This document shows, piece by piece, positions 17,445 through 28,300 of a stretch of DNA of 57,627 nt. The stretch comes from Elusimicrobia bacterium GWA2_56_46 (GTDB lineage Bacteria > Elusimicrobiota > Elusimicrobia > Elusimicrobiales > UBA9959): positions 3,735 through 61,361 of the forward strand of contig MGTT01000017.1 in assembly GCA_001799575.1 (NCBI GenBank), given 5' to 3'. Both the position numbers and the translations under genes were made by a program. The notes beneath the pieces were generated by a model. The model was not told the origin of the DNA. It did not search any database and saw only the letters and a list, made by a program, of their open reading frames with translations. How positions within the stretch are numbered: position 1 is the stretch's first letter; each line of letters opens with the position of its first letter.

Positions 17445-18647
17445 TCAAAAATTTTTCACGCGCCGGAATTCTTTGATCAGGGCCGGAACTATCTCCAAGG
17501 CGTCGCCCACGATGCCGTAAGTGGCGGCTTTGAAGATCGGCGCGTCCGGGTCTTTGTTTATGGCCACTATTATCTTTGACGACTGCATGCCTATCAGGTG
17601 CTGGATCTGGCCCGAGATGCCGCAGGCTATGTAGAGTTTCGGACAGACGGTCTTGCCGGTCTGCCCGACCTGATGCGAGTACGGGATCCAATCCGAATCC
17701 ACGGCGCTTCTGGACGCGCCGACGGCGCCGTTAAGAACCACGGCGAGTTCCTTTATCATGGCGAAGTTTTCCGGTCCGCCCATGCCGCGGCCGCCGGCCA
17801 CTACGACATCGGCTTCCGTCAGATTGACGGTTTCCTCTATTTCCGCCATCACTCCGAGCAGTTTTGTGCGGGAGATCATCACGGTTTCGGGATAGTTCTT
17901 TCTTATAATTTCGGCCGCGCGCGTTTCGCAAATTTCGGCTTCTTTCATGACCTTGTGGCGGATCGTAGCCATCTGGGGCCTGTGGTTCGGCGTTATGATG
18001 GTGGCCATGATATTGCCGCCGAACGCCGGCCGGGTCTGCAAAAGGAGCCTTTCCTTTTCGTCTATATCCAGTCCGGTGCAATCGGCCGTCAGGCCGGTTT
18101 TTATTTTCACGGCGACGCGGGCTGCCAGGCTTCTGCCGATAGTTGTGGCGCCGCAGAGCAGAATTTCAGGAGCGTATTCTTCGACAAGCCGCGCCAGGAC
18201 TTCCGTATACGGATCATCCTGATACACGCCCAAAGCGGGGTTATCCACCAGGTAGATCCTGTCCACGCCGCGGGCCGAGAGTTCCGACGCTCTGGGCTCT
18301 ATACCGCTCCCAAGGACGACCGCGCAGAGTTTTACGCCCAGTTTTTTGGCGAGTTTGGCCCCTTCCCCCAGAAGTTCGAAAGACACCGGCTGTATGACGC
18401 CTTTTTTCTGCTCGCAGAAAACCCAGACGTCCTTGTACCTGGACAGATCCTTTTTTTGCTCCGTGTCTTTGCGCAGTTCTATGGCGTCGAATTTGCATAC
18501 CGCAATGCACGCGCCGCAGAGCGTGCATTTCTCCGGATCGATGACGGCTTTCGGGCCGGCCATGCGGATGGCGCCGAATGGGCACACCGCCGCGCAGAGC
18601 GCGCAGCCGGCGCATTTATCCGGGAATATCATTATGGAGCCCGCCAT
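17445..18647 (-). CDS. etfA: Electron transfer flavoprotein alpha subunit with N-terminal 2[4Fe-4S] ferredoxin domain
   Basis: A 400-residue EtfA. Residues 1-60 form a ferredoxin-like domain with two CxxCxxCxxxCP-type clusters ([12 protein letters not shown] and [12 protein letters not shown]). The EtfA core follows, with the C-terminal FAD-binding [13 protein letters not shown] and [16 protein letters not shown]. Such ferredoxin-extended EtfA occurs in anaerobe complexes, including the caffeyl-CoA reductase of Acetobacterium. It starts one base after the etfB stop and pairs with it and the acyl-CoA dehydrogenase upstream. A bifurcating role is possible but unproven. Confidence 0.93.
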   Translation of the reverse strand: MAGSIMIFPDKCAGCALCAAVCPFGAIRMAGPKAVIDPEKCTLCGACIAVCKFDAIELRKDTEQKKDLSRYKDVWVFCEQKKGVIQPVSFELLGEGAKLAKKLGVKLCAVVLGSGIEPRASELSARGVDRIYLVDNPALGVYQDDPYTEVLARLVEEYAPEILLCGATTIGRSLAARVAVKIKTGLTADCTGLDIDEKERLLLQTRPAFGGNIMATIITPNHRPQMATIRHKVMKEAEICETRAAEIIRKNYPETVMISRTKLLGVMAEIEETVNLTEADVVVAGGRGMGGPENFAMIKELAVVLNGAVGASRSAVDSDWIPYSHQVGQTGKTVCPKLYIACGISGQIQHLIGMQSSKIIVAINKDPDAPIFKAATYGIVGDALEIVPALIKEFRRVKNF

Positions 18648-18648
18648 T

Positions 18649-19431
18649 TTATATCACCACGCCTTTCAGCAGCCCGACCAGCTTTTTGGAAACGTCCCCG
18701 GCGCAGCCTTTAAGGATCTCGCCCCCTTTTCTAGGCGGGGGCGTGAAGATTTTTGCCACGCGCGTGGGGGAGCCGTCCAGCCCCAACGATCCGGGATCCG
18801 CCTCAAGGTCGTCCGCTGTCCACCTGATTATTTTCGCGGATTTGGCCCGCATCAGGCCCTTTAGCGACGGCAGGCGCGGCGTGTTGATCTCTTTTACAAC
18901 GGTAAGGAGGCAGGGAAGCGGGGTTTCGATTATATCATAACCCTCTTCCGTCATGCGTTCCACCTTTGCCGCATTCACGGAGACATCTTCGATCTTCTTT
19001 ACGAAAGCGACTTGCGGTATGTCCAGATGGACGGAGATGCCGGGGCCGACCTGCGCGGTGTCCCCGTCGGATGCCTGTTTCCCGCACAGAACGACGTCAA
19101 AAGCGCCGATCTTCCTTATCGCGGCCGCGAGCGTATAACTCGTGGCCCAGGTGTCGGAACCGGCGAACTTCCTATCGCTCACCAGCACAGCCTCGTCGCA
19201 GCCCAGCGAGAGCGCTTCTTTCAGCGCTTTCTCCGCCTGAGGCGGGCCCATGGTGAGAGCGGTGACTTTTCCGGAGAGGCGCTCTTTCAGACGGACGGCT
19301 TCTTCTATGGCGTAAGTGTCGAACGGGTTTATGACGCTCTCCACCCCGTCCCGGATGAGCGTATTCGTCACCGGATCTATCCTGATCTCGGTAGTGTTCG
19401 GCACCTGTTTTATGCAGACGATGATATTCAT
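18649..19431 (-). CDS. etfB: Electron transfer flavoprotein beta subunit
   Basis: A 260-residue EtfB. N-terminal MNIIVCIKQVPNTTEIRIDP, the nucleotide-binding CGKQASDGDTAQVGP, and a region resembling the family signature (VERMTEEGYDIIETPLPCLLTV) are visible. With EtfA it would shuttle electrons from the neighbouring acyl-CoA dehydrogenase. Whether it holds FAD (bifurcating) or AMP cannot be decided by eye. It sits 19 bp downstream of the dehydrogenase gene and is coupled to etfA. Confidence 0.95.
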   Translation of the reverse strand: MNIIVCIKQVPNTTEIRIDPVTNTLIRDGVESVINPFDTYAIEEAVRLKERLSGKVTALTMGPPQAEKALKEALSLGCDEAVLVSDRKFAGSDTWATSYTLAAAIRKIGAFDVVLCGKQASDGDTAQVGPGISVHLDIPQVAFVKKIEDVSVNAAKVERMTEEGYDIIETPLPCLLTVVKEINTPRLPSLKGLMRAKSAKIIRWTADDLEADPGSLGLDGSPTRVAKIFTPPPRKGGEILKGCAGDVSKKLVGLLKGVVI

Positions 19432-19450
19432 ACGGACAGACCGGACGCTT

Positions 19451-20617
19451 TCAGTCCCGAGATTGCCTCTTCAGGCTCTCTTTGATCATATTGGCGGCTA
19501 TGACGTTGCGCTGAACCTGGCTTGTGCCCTCATAGATCTGGGTGATCTTGGCGTCGCGCATATATTTTTCCACCGGGTATTCCCTCATGTAGCCGTAACC
19601 TCCGAAGATCTGGACGGCGTCCGTGGTCACGCGCATCGCGACCTCGCTTGCGAAAAGTTTCGCCATGGCGGATTCTTTGGCCACTGATTTCGCGCCTGAG
19701 TCCACCATGCGGGCCGCGGCGTACACAAGCGCGCGCGCCGCCTCTACCTGCGTGCCCATATCCGCCAGCATATGCTGGATGCCCTGGAAACCGGAGATAG
19801 GCTGGCCGAACTGGACTCGGGTCCTGGCGTATTCCACGGCGTGGTCAAGCGCGCCCTGCGCTATGCCGACAGCCTGGGCCGCCACTCCCGGCCTGGAACT
19901 GTCGAATGTTTTCATCGCCACTATGAATCCCATTCCCTCTTTTGAGATAAGGTTGGAGGCGGGAACCTCGCAGTCGGTGAAAATAACCTCGCGCGTCGCC
20001 GAGGCCCGTATTCCCAGCTTTTTTTCCTTTTTCCCGAAGCTCAGGCCCTTCGCGCCTTTTTCCACGATGAACGCGCTCGCGCCCCGCGCGCCCTTGGCTT
20101 TATCCGTGAGGGCTATCACGGTATATATTTCGGCCTCGCCCGCGTTGGTTATCCACTGCTTGGTTCCGTTCAGAATGTAGCGGTCGCCATCTTTCCGGGC
20201 GGTCGTTTTTATCGATCCCGCATCCGATCCCGCCCCCGCCTCGGTTATGCAGAAAGCTGCCAGTTTCTTGCCTTTCGCTATGTCCGGCAGGAACCTTTTT
20301 TTCTGCTCTTCCGAGCCGTACAGAAGTATCGGGATAGCGCCCAGGCCGGTTCCCGCGAACCCGAGCGCTATGCCTCCGCAGGCGCGGGACAATTCCTCGG
20401 TCACAAGGCACATATCCAGGATGCCGCCACCCAGGCCTCCGTATTGCTCCGGGATATAGACGCCGAAGAGATCGCTTTCGGCCAGTATTTTCATTACCGG
20501 CCAGGCGAATTCTTCGGTCTCGTCGTAATGGGCCGCGACCGGCTTTATTTTCTCGTCCGCTATTTTCTTAGCGAGATCCCGTGTCATCGTCTGCTGTTCG
20601 GTCAAAAAATAATCCAT
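19451..20617 (-). CDS. Acyl-CoA dehydrogenase
   Basis: A 388-residue FAD-dependent acyl-CoA dehydrogenase of short-chain type and length. It begins [20 protein letters not shown]. Motifs include [29 protein letters not shown], and the C-terminal [23 protein letters not shown] with [10 protein letters not shown]; the catalytic base is expected in the YEGTS region. The start is ATG 20617 with AAGGAG seven bases upstream, not the in-frame codon at 20653. It heads a three-gene operon with etfB and etfA. Substrate chain length is unknown. Confidence 0.94.
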   Translation of the reverse strand: MDYFLTEQQTMTRDLAKKIADEKIKPVAAHYDETEEFAWPVMKILAESDLFGVYIPEQYGGLGGGILDMCLVTEELSRACGGIALGFAGTGLGAIPILLYGSEEQKKRFLPDIAKGKKLAAFCITEAGAGSDAGSIKTTARKDGDRYILNGTKQWITNAGEAEIYTVIALTDKAKGARGASAFIVEKGAKGLSFGKKEKKLGIRASATREVIFTDCEVPASNLISKEGMGFIVAMKTFDSSRPGVAAQAVGIAQGALDHAVEYARTRVQFGQPISGFQGIQHMLADMGTQVEAARALVYAAARMVDSGAKSVAKESAMAKLFASEVAMRVTTDAVQIFGGYGYMREYPVEKYMRDAKITQIYEGTSQVQRNVIAANMIKESLKRQSRD

Positions 20618-20666
20618 GGATCGGCTCCTTGATAGTCCTGAAAAGCGTCGCATTCCTACAGCTATA

Positions 20667-20704
20667 ATACAAAAAAGAGGGCCGGCCTAAAAAGCCGGCC
20701 CTTT
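20667..20704 (-). terminator. Rho-independent terminator of the secreted-protein gene
   Basis: On the minus strand an 8-bp stem GGGCCGGC/GCCGGCCC with loop TTTTTAG is followed by TCTTTTTT. It lies about 25 bp after the stop of the gene ending at 20729. Flanking A and T runs make it potentially bidirectional. Confidence 0.88.
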
Positions 20705-20728
20705 TCCAACCGCGACTGAGGCTTAGGA

Positions 20729-21394
20729 TTACAGCGCGGTGTTGGGAACGCTGGGAGGACAGCCGTGGAAAGGCACCCAGGGCGGCGTAGACGGGAAAGG
20801 ATTGGGTTTGGTTATCCAGGAGCCGTCCTTGCACTGATATGAGCAGGAGTTGACGGTGTCTATCACCAGCGAGCAATAATCCTGCGCGCCACCTTTTGCG
20901 TCGGCGGCTTTGGCCTGGGGAGTGAGTCGGAATTCGCTGAGAACAAGGTCTTCCCTGTATTTGTACGCCGGAGTGATCTGTTTCAAACTGAGGAACTGGC
21001 CCCAGAGACATACTTCAAAAACCTCGGTCTGGCCGGGGTTCAGCGTGCGCGGTTCGGTTATCACTATCCGGACGTCTTCCCTGTAAACGTTGGTGTGGGG
21101 AAAGCAGATCTGGCCCGGAGGGTAGCCCGTGTTCTGGCAGTCCTGGTACATTTCCGTGCTTGAGAGCCGGACCGTTGGGGAGGTCAGCGGGCTTGTTTCC
21201 GTGAAAGTTATTTTTTTGCAGTCCCGGAAAGTATAAGAGGGCACTATGAATTTGGCCTCCGGAGCCTTAACTTCGGAAACGGACGCTTCCTCCACAATGT
21301 TCCGTACGTTCACGCCCTGGTCGAAGTTAACTTCGGCCGAAGCGAACCGGCTTAACGACAGCAGCACGACAGCGCATATTGTTGATCTCATCAT
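20729..21394 (-). CDS. Secreted cysteine-containing protein of unknown function
   Basis: A 221-residue protein with a signal peptide (MMRSTICAVVLLSLSRFASA). The mature part contains eight or so cysteines (DCKKI, YQDCQNTG, GQICFP, FEVCLWG, DYCSLV, NSCSYQCKDGS, GCPPS), suggesting disulfides in the periplasm or at the surface, and a proline-rich C-terminus. I do not recognise the family. AAAGGAGA precedes two consecutive ATG codons. It has its own terminator, so it is probably monocistronic. Confidence 0.75.
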   Translation of the reverse strand: MMRSTICAVVLLSLSRFASAEVNFDQGVNVRNIVEEASVSEVKAPEAKFIVPSYTFRDCKKITFTETSPLTSPTVRLSSTEMYQDCQNTGYPPGQICFPHTNVYREDVRIVITEPRTLNPGQTEVFEVCLWGQFLSLKQITPAYKYREDLVLSEFRLTPQAKAADAKGGAQDYCSLVIDTVNSCSYQCKDGSWITKPNPFPSTPPWVPFHGCPPSVPNTAL

Positions 21395-21502
21395 CAGTAT
21401 TCTCCTTTGTGATTCGATATTAATCTACCCCGATACTACGTTCCTATTCTACAATTTTTTGGCGGGCAATAGAATAGATTTGAATTCCAGCTTTCCCGCG
21501 GC

Positions 21503-22195
21503 CTACTTGTCGGCCCATTTATAGCCGAGTCCCGTTACCGGCTCAATGCAGTCCGCGTAACGCCCCAGTTTGGATTTCAGCCGGTGAATCGTCACTTTTA
21601 TGGTGTCTCTCGTAGCTATGGCGTTTAATCCCCAGACGGCTTCCGCTATAAACGCATATTCCAAAATACGCTCTTCCCGTCTGAGAAACATCGCCAGCAG
21701 GGCGAATTCCTTGGGCAGAAGATCCGCTTTTTCCCCGTCCACAGTGACATCGCCGGTGTCGAAATTTAGAGTGAGGCCTCCGGAAACAAGAACCTTATCA
21801 GTTTTCCCCTGGTGATAACACCGGCGCAGGAGCGCGTCGATGCGGGCCAGCAGCTCATTATTCGAACACGGTTTTACGATGTAATCGTCGGCGCCGGTTT
21901 TCAGGGACTCCACTTTATGAAATTCGTCCCTTACGGAGGTAAGCATTATCAGCGGAATGCTGGCGGTTACAGGGTCATCTTTCAGTATTTTACAGAACTG
22001 CATACCGGAAAGACCGGGCAGCCCCATGTCCGAAATTATCAGTTCCGGTTTATGATCTTTAAGCCACTCAAGCGCGCTGTTGGCGTCGGTAAAGGCTATA
22101 GGAAAGTGTCCGGCTTCCGTTAAAAGGCCGCATACCAGAGCGGAAATATTTTCATCGTCCTCTATTATTAAAATTTTTGCTTTCGAGATCGGCAT
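21503..22195 (-). CDS. OmpR/PhoB-family response regulator
   Basis: A 230-residue two-domain regulator. The receiver (about 5-120) has the acidic pair in IIEDDEN, the phosphoacceptor Asp in LIISDMGLPGLSG, the Thr/Ser switch in IMLTSVRDE, and Lys in YIVKPCSNNEL. The C-terminal winged helix (about 135-228) has LLPKEFALLAMFLRREERIL and RDTIKVTIHRLKSKLG. It should bind tandem direct repeats; the 11-bp repeats at 29570-29613 are a candidate target. AAGGCGG lies upstream of the ATG. No cognate kinase is adjacent. Confidence 0.92.
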   Translation of the reverse strand: MPISKAKILIIEDDENISALVCGLLTEAGHFPIAFTDANSALEWLKDHKPELIISDMGLPGLSGMQFCKILKDDPVTASIPLIMLTSVRDEFHKVESLKTGADDYIVKPCSNNELLARIDALLRRCYHQGKTDKVLVSGGLTLNFDTGDVTVDGEKADLLPKEFALLAMFLRREERILEYAFIAEAVWGLNAIATRDTIKVTIHRLKSKLGRYADCIEPVTGLGYKWADK

Positions 22196-22341
22196 GGCCC
22201 GCCTTATTGGAGAAGTTCTTTCCGCAGTATTTTAGCAGAAAGGCGCTCCTGTCGTAAATGCTTGCTTGCGCGCGGAATCTGCCGCAGGATTTAAACGGTA
22301 AGAACCGGACAAAAAGGCCGGCGCCGGACTTTGCCAATGAT

Positions 22342-25300
22342 TTATTTCACCACGGAGACCTTTTTTATCTTCTTCTTGCCGTCATGCTCGAAGTAAACCA
22401 GGTACAGGCCGCTTGCCGCTTTCCGCTCCGCCTTGTTGCGTCCGTACCACACGGCAAGGCCTGCGGAGTTGGCTTTCCCCTCCCACACCAGTTCACCGTT
22501 CAAGGTGTAGATCTTAACAGTAGTCCCCTCCGGCACGCCGTCCAGGCTCACCTGCGTATGGCCCTTATTGGGATAGAACGGGTTGGGATAGATCCGTGCG
22601 CTGTCCAGGTTGGTGCCGGCGGCCAGTACCATCACCTGGAACAGGGAGAAATGGGTGGTCCGTCCGGATACTGTGTTCCGCTCGGGATAAGACACGGACT
22701 CAAGGGGTATCCAGCCCCTGGAGCTCTCATCGTAGCGGGCGAGCACCAGCTTTGTGCGATCCACCCCGGCCATTTCGGCGTCGGTATAGGTAACCTCCAA
22801 AGTGGCCGCTTTCGCGGGCTGCACCGCCTGATCAAGGGTTATCTCCAGACCTACGCCGGTGGACTTAAGGCCCCCGTTCTGGACGGGATCCACGGGGGGC
22901 AGAGCGTTAGGCACCTTTAAGCTCAGCACGACTTCGCCGGCAAAGGACGCGGCCGGGATGCTGACGCTCATCGGGCGCTCTATAGCGGAATTACTCGCTA
23001 TCAGCGCCGCGCTGGCGGGAACGACAGTGCTTACAGCCACTACTCTGCCGGACTGTGAAGCGTCTTTTGAGACCGTGACGCGTACAACAGCGCTGCTTCC
23101 GATATTGCCCGCCGCATCGTAGGCTCTGGCCTGTAGAGTGTGCTGTCCGTCCGCGACCGTGCTGAAGTTCCAGGGGAAAGCATACGGAGGCGAAATCGCC
23201 GCGCCCAATAGCGCGCTGTCGGCGTAAAACTCGACTTTGGTTACTCCGACATTGTCGGAGGCGTCGGCCGTAACGGCCACGACATTCGACGGCTTCTGCT
23301 CCGCGAGCGCCCGGTAGGCGTTGATCCTTCCATAAGTCCAATACGTGCCGGTTCCGGGGATGTATTCGGCGGAGGCTTCGATCTGTTTGCGGACGCAGAC
23401 GTTATCGGAGCATATCCCGCTGGACCAGATCATGGCGGCCAGGCCGGCGACGATAGGAGAGGCGTAGGATGTGCCGTTGCCGGTTTCATAGCCGTCCACG
23501 GCCGTGGGATAGACGGACGCGGAAAAGACCGCGGCGCCGGGGGCGGCGACGCTCACCCAGGAGCCGTGGTTGGAGAAAGAGGCCTTCGCGTCATCCTTGT
23601 CGGTGGCCGCCACCGAGATGACGTTTCCGTAGGCCGCCGGATAAAATTTAGCGTTCGTGTTGCTGTTCCCGGCCGCGGCGACGATGACCGCGCCTTTTGA
23701 CCAGGCGTAATTTACCGCGTCTTCCAGCGCGGCCGAGTAGTTGCTGCCCCCCAGGCTCAGGTTGATAACCTTGGCGCCGCCGTCCGCCGCCCACCGCACC
23801 CCTTCGGCTACCGCGGAATAGGGGCCCGAGCAGTTGTCCGATAATACCGTTACGTCCAGCAGCGGGGAGTTGTACGCCACGCCCGCGCCGCCTTTCCCGT
23901 TGTTGCCGCTGGCGGCCGCAAGGCCGGCCACGAAAGTGCCATGTTTGCAGCCGGTCGCGCCCGCGAACACTTTTCTCGCGCTTACCTTTCCGGTGAGATC
24001 GGGGTGGCTGTCCGCGACGCCGGAGTCCACGATGGCTATTTTTACGCCGCTGGCACCGGCGGTCATGTCCCAGGCGCTTGCCTTCGTCCCGGCGGCCGCC
24101 GTTATGAAGAGATGCCACTGTTTGTCGAGGAGCGGGTCGTTCGTGCGGCCCACGGCTTGCGCGATATAATCCGGCTCGGCATAGAGGACGTCCGGATCCT
24201 GCGAGTAGCTACGGACGGCGTCCAGCACGGTGCCGGAGGCGACGCGCACGATCTGGACATCTATGCCGGAGATCTGTGAGACCGCGCTTGTGCCGGCGGC
24301 GGCGTGGGCGGTTCTCATGGCCGCGGCGCCCAGCCCGGACTTGAACTTGACCAGCACGGTGTCGGAGATAAAGTCGGAGGGGTCGGCGGACGAGAGCGTG
24401 AAAGCGGTCCGGGCAGGCTCCACATAGGCCGCCGGGCCGGACTGGGTCCCCCGCGCCGGAACGACCGCCCAGTCGGAGGGCGAGGTGATCTTTACGGAGG
24501 GTTTGGCGGTGTCCGCCGCGGCGGCGGAGGAATAGGCCGAGAGATTTCCGGCACCGTCATAGGCCCGTATCCGCGCGTGATACGTGGAACCCGCGACCAG
24601 CCCGGCCGCTCTGGTGGATACCACCAGTCCCACATCCCGGTTTTTCCACCCCGCCACGTAGCTAGTGAAGCCGCTGTCTGGAGAAATATCCACCCTATAT
24701 CCCTCCAATTCGCTTCCGCCGTTGTCCGTGGCGGGATCCCAGGACAGAGTTATGGAACGCTCGCCTTTTGCGAGGGCCGGATTTCGCGGAGCGGACGGCG
24801 CGGTATGATCCAGATACCCTTCTACGAGGGTATAGCCGGAGTTGTATTCGCCTGCGAACTGCGGATTGAATTTGGGATTCCCGGACTTTTCCCGTGTCGT
24901 ATAAAGCACATATTCCGCCAGTTCTCCCAGTTCAACGCCGCCGTTGCGCTGTTTCCCCTCAAAGCCGTCGCCCGATCCGCTTATTCCGGTCCAGACCGCG
25001 TAGGTAAAAGAGTTGCCCACGTTGGGATCGCCGGTCGCGCCGGAAAGTTGTTCGGCCGAAACGGCCGTCAAAACGACCAGGTTCCTTCCTGAGCGGCTTC
25101 GTCCCTGCCAGGATCCGGGCGACGCTTTTAGCGCGTCCGCAAGATATCCTGAATGGCACGCCATGGTAAGCGCTATTACGTCGCGCGCCGGAAGGCCTGC
25201 GATCATACCGGCCAGTTCATTCCAGGTTATGGTCGTGGGTTCAGGCCCTGAAAAATTCAGTATTATCCCGGACGCGCCGCCGTGAGTATGGGAATACATG

Positions 25301-28300
25301 ACGAAAGTATCGTTGGGTCCCAGGTTCGCTTTATAATATGCGAGGCGGCTCTTGATGGAGGCTACGCTGACCTGGCTGGCATCGCTGATGATCTCCGTTT
25401 CAAAGGCCGGACGCGCCATTGAGCCGAAAGCGAACGCCACTTTGGCGACCGATTGTTTCATCCGGGCGGTCTGGTCGGGAGGGTCGTCCGGTTTGGAAGT
25501 GCCGAAAGCGAACAGTATCCTCCGCCGGCTTGTTTCAGCCGAAACCGTTCCGCTGTATGGCGAAAGGTTGCCGTTCCCGTCGCGGGCACGTATGCGGGCG
25601 TAGTAAACGGTTCCGGAAATAAGTCCCGCGGCCGTGAGGGATGTGACAAGGCCGACATCCTTGTTCTGATAGCCTGCGGCGAAAGAGGAAAAATCTGGCG
25701 AAGAAGATATATCCATCCGATACCCGGCCAGGCCGCTGCCTCCCGCGTCCGTGGATGCCGACCAGCTAAGATCAACACTCCGGTCTTTTCCCGTGGCCCG
25801 CAATCCCGTTGGCGCCGAAGGCGGCGTAGAGTCTATGGATGACGATATGGGCGTAGCGGTAAGGGAGAGCGCGCTTGCCTCGACATCGTTCGAATATCCC
25901 CCCCAGATCTCCCAGCCCAGAAGAATCTGGGATACATGATAATCCGACGTGTTGAAGGACTGCCCGTAGTTGGTTTTCAGGGCTTTCAAAGCGTTCGTCA
26001 GTATCTCGATCGCGTCCACCGAATAGTCCACTCTCTGGCCGCGTTTAAGCGACGGATATAGGGGGGAAGAATAGACTACCTGTCCGAACTGATCCGGCAT
26101 GATCCACTCCGCGTTGTTCACATGAGACGTCCCGTCCTCGGAGTAAAACATCGGCACGAGGGCGAAGATCGTATTCGCGTTGATCGTTCCCCCTGTGGAA
26201 GGCACTGTCTTGGTAAGCACGAATGTCATGTAGAAAAGCTCATGGTTCGGGAAGGATGTGCTCCAACTGCCGCCAGGGCACTGCTCTCCTGTTTTCGCGC
26301 TGTTGTTCAGGAGTATAGATCCGGAAAATAGCATCTTGCTGTATCGTCCGACACGGAATTTACCCTGGGAATCGGTGGGATCCTTGATGTCCTGTCCGAT
26401 CAGAAAATGCGGCCAGTTCGTCGCCGGATCGCCGTATTTAGGACGGGCGCCGTTCTGATCCGGAAGCGACAAATTACACCCGGATCGCCACTCTTTGGCG
26501 GTATCAATGCGCCACCCGATCCTGCCGCCGCCGTAATTGAGGAATTGCTTCGAGCCATCGCTTGAGCTGTAGGTCATCGGAGAGGAGCCAGAGGGAGTAG
26601 CCGGATTGTCGCAGAAGTATGTTTTTTCGGCTATTTCCCAAAACAGCCAGCTGGCGTTTGAGAGCGACGGGCTTCTGGCCGCCCATCGGGATTTGCAGAT
26701 GGTATCTTCCGCATCCGGATATGTATTAGCCCAGCCATGCTGCACGCCGAGAGCGAATGAAGGATCGGCGAACAACTGTCCGGATACGGGCGCGTTCCCG
26801 CTGGTGACGGCCGTGACCGACGCTGATTGCGCGGACACGTTGCCCGCCGCGTCGTAAGCGGCCACAGTGTAGGAATAGGCGGTGGAAGGCGACAAACCTG
26901 TGTTCTGGAACGATGTCCCGGCGCTGGTTCCTATCTGCGCGCCGCCCCGGTACACCTTGTACCCCGCGACGCCGGTGTTGTCGGTAGAAGCGGCCCAACT
27001 GAGGTTGATCTGCGAGGAAGAAACAGCCGAGGCATTAAGTCCCTGCGGAGCGGACGGTGGCGTTATGTCCTGCGTAACATTGTTCACCGTAATACTTACA
27101 GAGGCGCTGATCCCGATATTGCCCGCCGCGTCGTAGGCCTTCGCCTGCAGGCTGTGCACTCCGTTTGCCAACGGCTTAGTGTCCAGCGTGAATGAATACG
27201 GACTTGCGGTATCGGTATTCTTCAACACCCCGTCCAGATAAAACTCCACCTTCGAAACGCCGGTATTGTCGGAGGCGTTGGCCGATATGGTTATGGTTCC
27301 GGAAACGGTGGAACCGTTGGCCGGCGCGGTTATGGATACCGTCGGCGGCGTGTCTACGGGCGCAGCGCAGGTAATCGTGTTTATTGAATTAGGATTGGAC
27401 AACAAGGCAAGCGGAACGCTCCCGACTACCGCGCCGTTGGCGTTTATACTACCGACGTAGGGATATAGAACGTGGCGTCTGCCATCTTTCAACGATGCCG
27501 GCGTTGAAAATACGAATCCGTGCGCCGCGGAGCCGCCGCACTGCTGCGCCACGCCGGCTTCGCGCGCGGCGTTGGCGGTAACATTTCCAAGCAGGATCCC
27601 CTGCCCTGCCGGGCCGTCCGCGTAGAAAGTAACCGTCAAGGCGGATGGATACCTGTCCGGATCGCACACCCACCCTACGCTCGCGTTGCAATCCGAACCT
27701 TCGTGCCAACCCACCGGCGCCGCGTCCCGTACGACGTTGTTCACCGTAACGCTTATAGAGGCGCTGGTTCCGGCATTGCCCGCGGCGTCGTAGGCTTTAG
27801 CCTGTAGCGTATAAACGCCGTTCGACACCTGCGTAGTATCCAGCGGGAACGAATACGGCGCCGCCGTAAGCGTCTTTATCAACACGCCGTTGGAATAAAA
27901 CTCCACTTTAGAAACACCCACATTGTCGGAAGCGCTGGCGGATATGGTTATACTGCCGGAAACAGCGGCTCCGTTGGCCGGAGCGCTTATGGCTACTGTG
28001 GGGGCTGTGGTGTCCGCGGCGGCACAGGTGAAAAACTGCGCGGCCGGAGTCGCCGGCCGGACCAGCAATGGGTTATCGTTTGAGTCCGGGTTAATACCGT
28101 AAACATAGATTTGGTGCGTTTTACCGTCTTTCAACGAAACCGGCGTCGCGAAAGAGAACCCGTGATTAGAGTACCCGCCGCATTGGGCTCCGACAGCGGC
28201 TTCACGGACCAGATTGGCGGTGCTTTCCCCCAGGAAAGTGCCAGAGGGGTGAGGCGCATCCGCGTAGAAGTGCACCTTGATCGGCGTGGAATAATGATCC

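Noticed and set aside
22196-22341. Terminator after the giant protease gene
   Set aside because: CCGGCGCCGG and a T run are present, but the palindrome has no proper loop and the T run lies inside the potential stem. Not convincing.
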